Source of the DNA: an uncultured Muribaculaceae bacterium
GTDB taxonomy: Bacteria > Bacteroidota > Bacteroidia > Bacteroidales > Muribaculaceae
Length of the DNA: 64,000 bases
Assembly (NCBI GenBank): GCA_947174635.1
Contig: CAMWJS010000010.1
Location: forward strand, 1-64,000
Direction: 5' to 3'
In this document: positions 63,573 to 64,000 of the stretch, piece by piece
How positions within the stretch are numbered: the first letter of the stretch is position 1
How the letters are laid out: every line of letters begins with the position of its first letter
The notes under the pieces: generated by a model
Databases searched by the model: none
Told to the model about the DNA's origin: nothing
What the model saw: only the letters and a program-made list of their open reading frames with translations
Position numbers and translations under genes: made by a program

Positions 63573-64000
63573 ATGAAAGCAATAATATTCGCAGCCGGAC
63601 TCGGTACACGTCTGCAACCTTTCACTCTCAGTCACCCCAAGGCTCTTGTCGAAGTCAACGGCAAGCCGATGCTGCAACGTGTCATAGAGCGACTTCGCAA
63701 TGCAGGAATAACGCAGATTGTGGTAAACGTGCACCATTTCGCGCCGCAGATTGTAGAGTTCATCAACCGCAACGACAGTTTCGGCTGCGACATCACGATA
63801 AGCGACGAGTCATCATTACTCCTCGACACCGGAGGCGGCATCGCAAAAGCGGCCGACATGCTCGATGGGGACGAGCCGTTCATCGCCTACAATGCCGACA
63901 TATTATCGGACTTCGACATCAATAAAATGATTGAGGCACATAAGAATTCGGAGGCTGACGTAACGCTGCTGACCTCGACACGCAGTTCTTCTCGCCAACT
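63573..64000 (+). CDS. MurU-like sugar-1-phosphate nucleotidyltransferase (cut by window end)
   Basis: Absent from the ORF track because it runs off the window; 142 codons are visible. It begins MKAIIFAAGLGTRLQPFT with the nucleotidyltransferase GxGxR loop, continues with HPKALVEVNGKPML, INxVHHFAPQIVEF-like text and the LLDTGGGIAKAADML / FIAYNADILSDFD pair, the layout of MurU, which turns MurNAc-1-phosphate into UDP-MurNAc. Position after the AmgK-like kinase supports this over glucose- or mannose-1-phosphate enzymes. The C-terminus is not seen. Confidence 0.8.
   Translation, partial: MKAIIFAAGLGTRLQPFTLSHPKALVEVNGKPMLQRVIERLRNAGITQIVVNVHHFAPQIVEFINRNDSFGCDITISDESSLLLDTGGGIAKAADMLDGDEPFIAYNADILSDFDINKMIEAHKNSEADVTLLTSTRSSSRQ

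Overview
The window looks like a chromosomal segment from an uncultured or lesser-known Bacteroidales bacterium, most likely a Muribaculaceae-type gut commensal (the family is inferred from overall feel, not proven). Supports: several starts are preceded by the Bacteroidetes promoter pattern TTTG-N19/20-TAnnTTTG, start codons generally lack Shine-Dalgarno sequences, and lineage-typical families are present (DUF4296 lipoprotein, DUF1599, BT_3928-like DoxX protein, GT3-type glycogen synthase, SusA-like amylase, T9SS-like C-terminal domains). There are no rRNA or tRNA genes, no CRISPR array and no intact mobile element. Nearly all of it is core-genome housekeeping DNA.

Layout. 1-1640: an AT-rich gene-poor stretch leading to an XRE-type regulator that carries operator-like palindromes over its own promoter. 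1791-3490: pyrK-pyrD. 3469-12990 (minus): a tightly packed eight-gene run, alpha/beta hydrolase, membrane-anchored MurF-like ligase, ddl, ileS, DksA-like protein, lspA, DUF4296 lipoprotein and a small unknown ORF. 13090-16556: secreted T9SS-like protein, recA, RecB-like nuclease. 16557-17068: a cluster of palindromes. 17069-25547: an alpha-glucan block with glycogen phosphorylase and synthase on the minus strand, and a mini secreted protein, pullulanase and a Hanks-type kinase on the plus strand. 25683-26926: two unknown genes. 27243-30274: rplY, pth, S4 protein, then hemerythrin plus LuxR regulator. 30275-31116: palindrome, possible transposase scrap and an orphan gene. 31126-38186 (minus): NfeD, SPFH protein, DUF1599, BT_3928-like protein, tpiA, SPOR protein and folE, with a TPR protein upstream. 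38386-46059: gyrA, clpC (with a sigma-54-like promoter) and htpG. 46166-52659 (minus): aminotransferase, FtsX-like permease, rsfS, ftsH, outer-membrane barrel. 52875-59691: YIP1-like protein, smpB, methyltransferase, pgk, a lipoprotein, then prfA with a 47-codon membrane micro-ORF and pyrF. 59922-64000: SusA-like amylase, a sugar-kinase/RapZ fusion and a truncated MurU-like nucleotidyltransferase.

How genes work together. The glucan genes can break down (SusA-like, PulA, GlgP) and build (GT3 synthase) alpha-glucans. The kinase-RapZ protein and MurU-like enzyme fit the two consecutive steps of the AmgK/MurU route that recycles cell-wall amino sugars to UDP-sugars, with an amino-sugar sensor domain fused in. 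Ddl and the MurF-like ligase fit D-Ala-D-Ala handling. ClpC, HtpG and FtsH give a proteostasis cluster.

The observations I rate highest are the kinase-RapZ/MurU pair, the GxHH signature in IleRS, the sigma-54-like promoter of clpC, the self-complementary 39-bp palindrome found twice in opposite orientations, and the operator layout at the first regulator. No obviously new multi-gene defence or mobile system was found.
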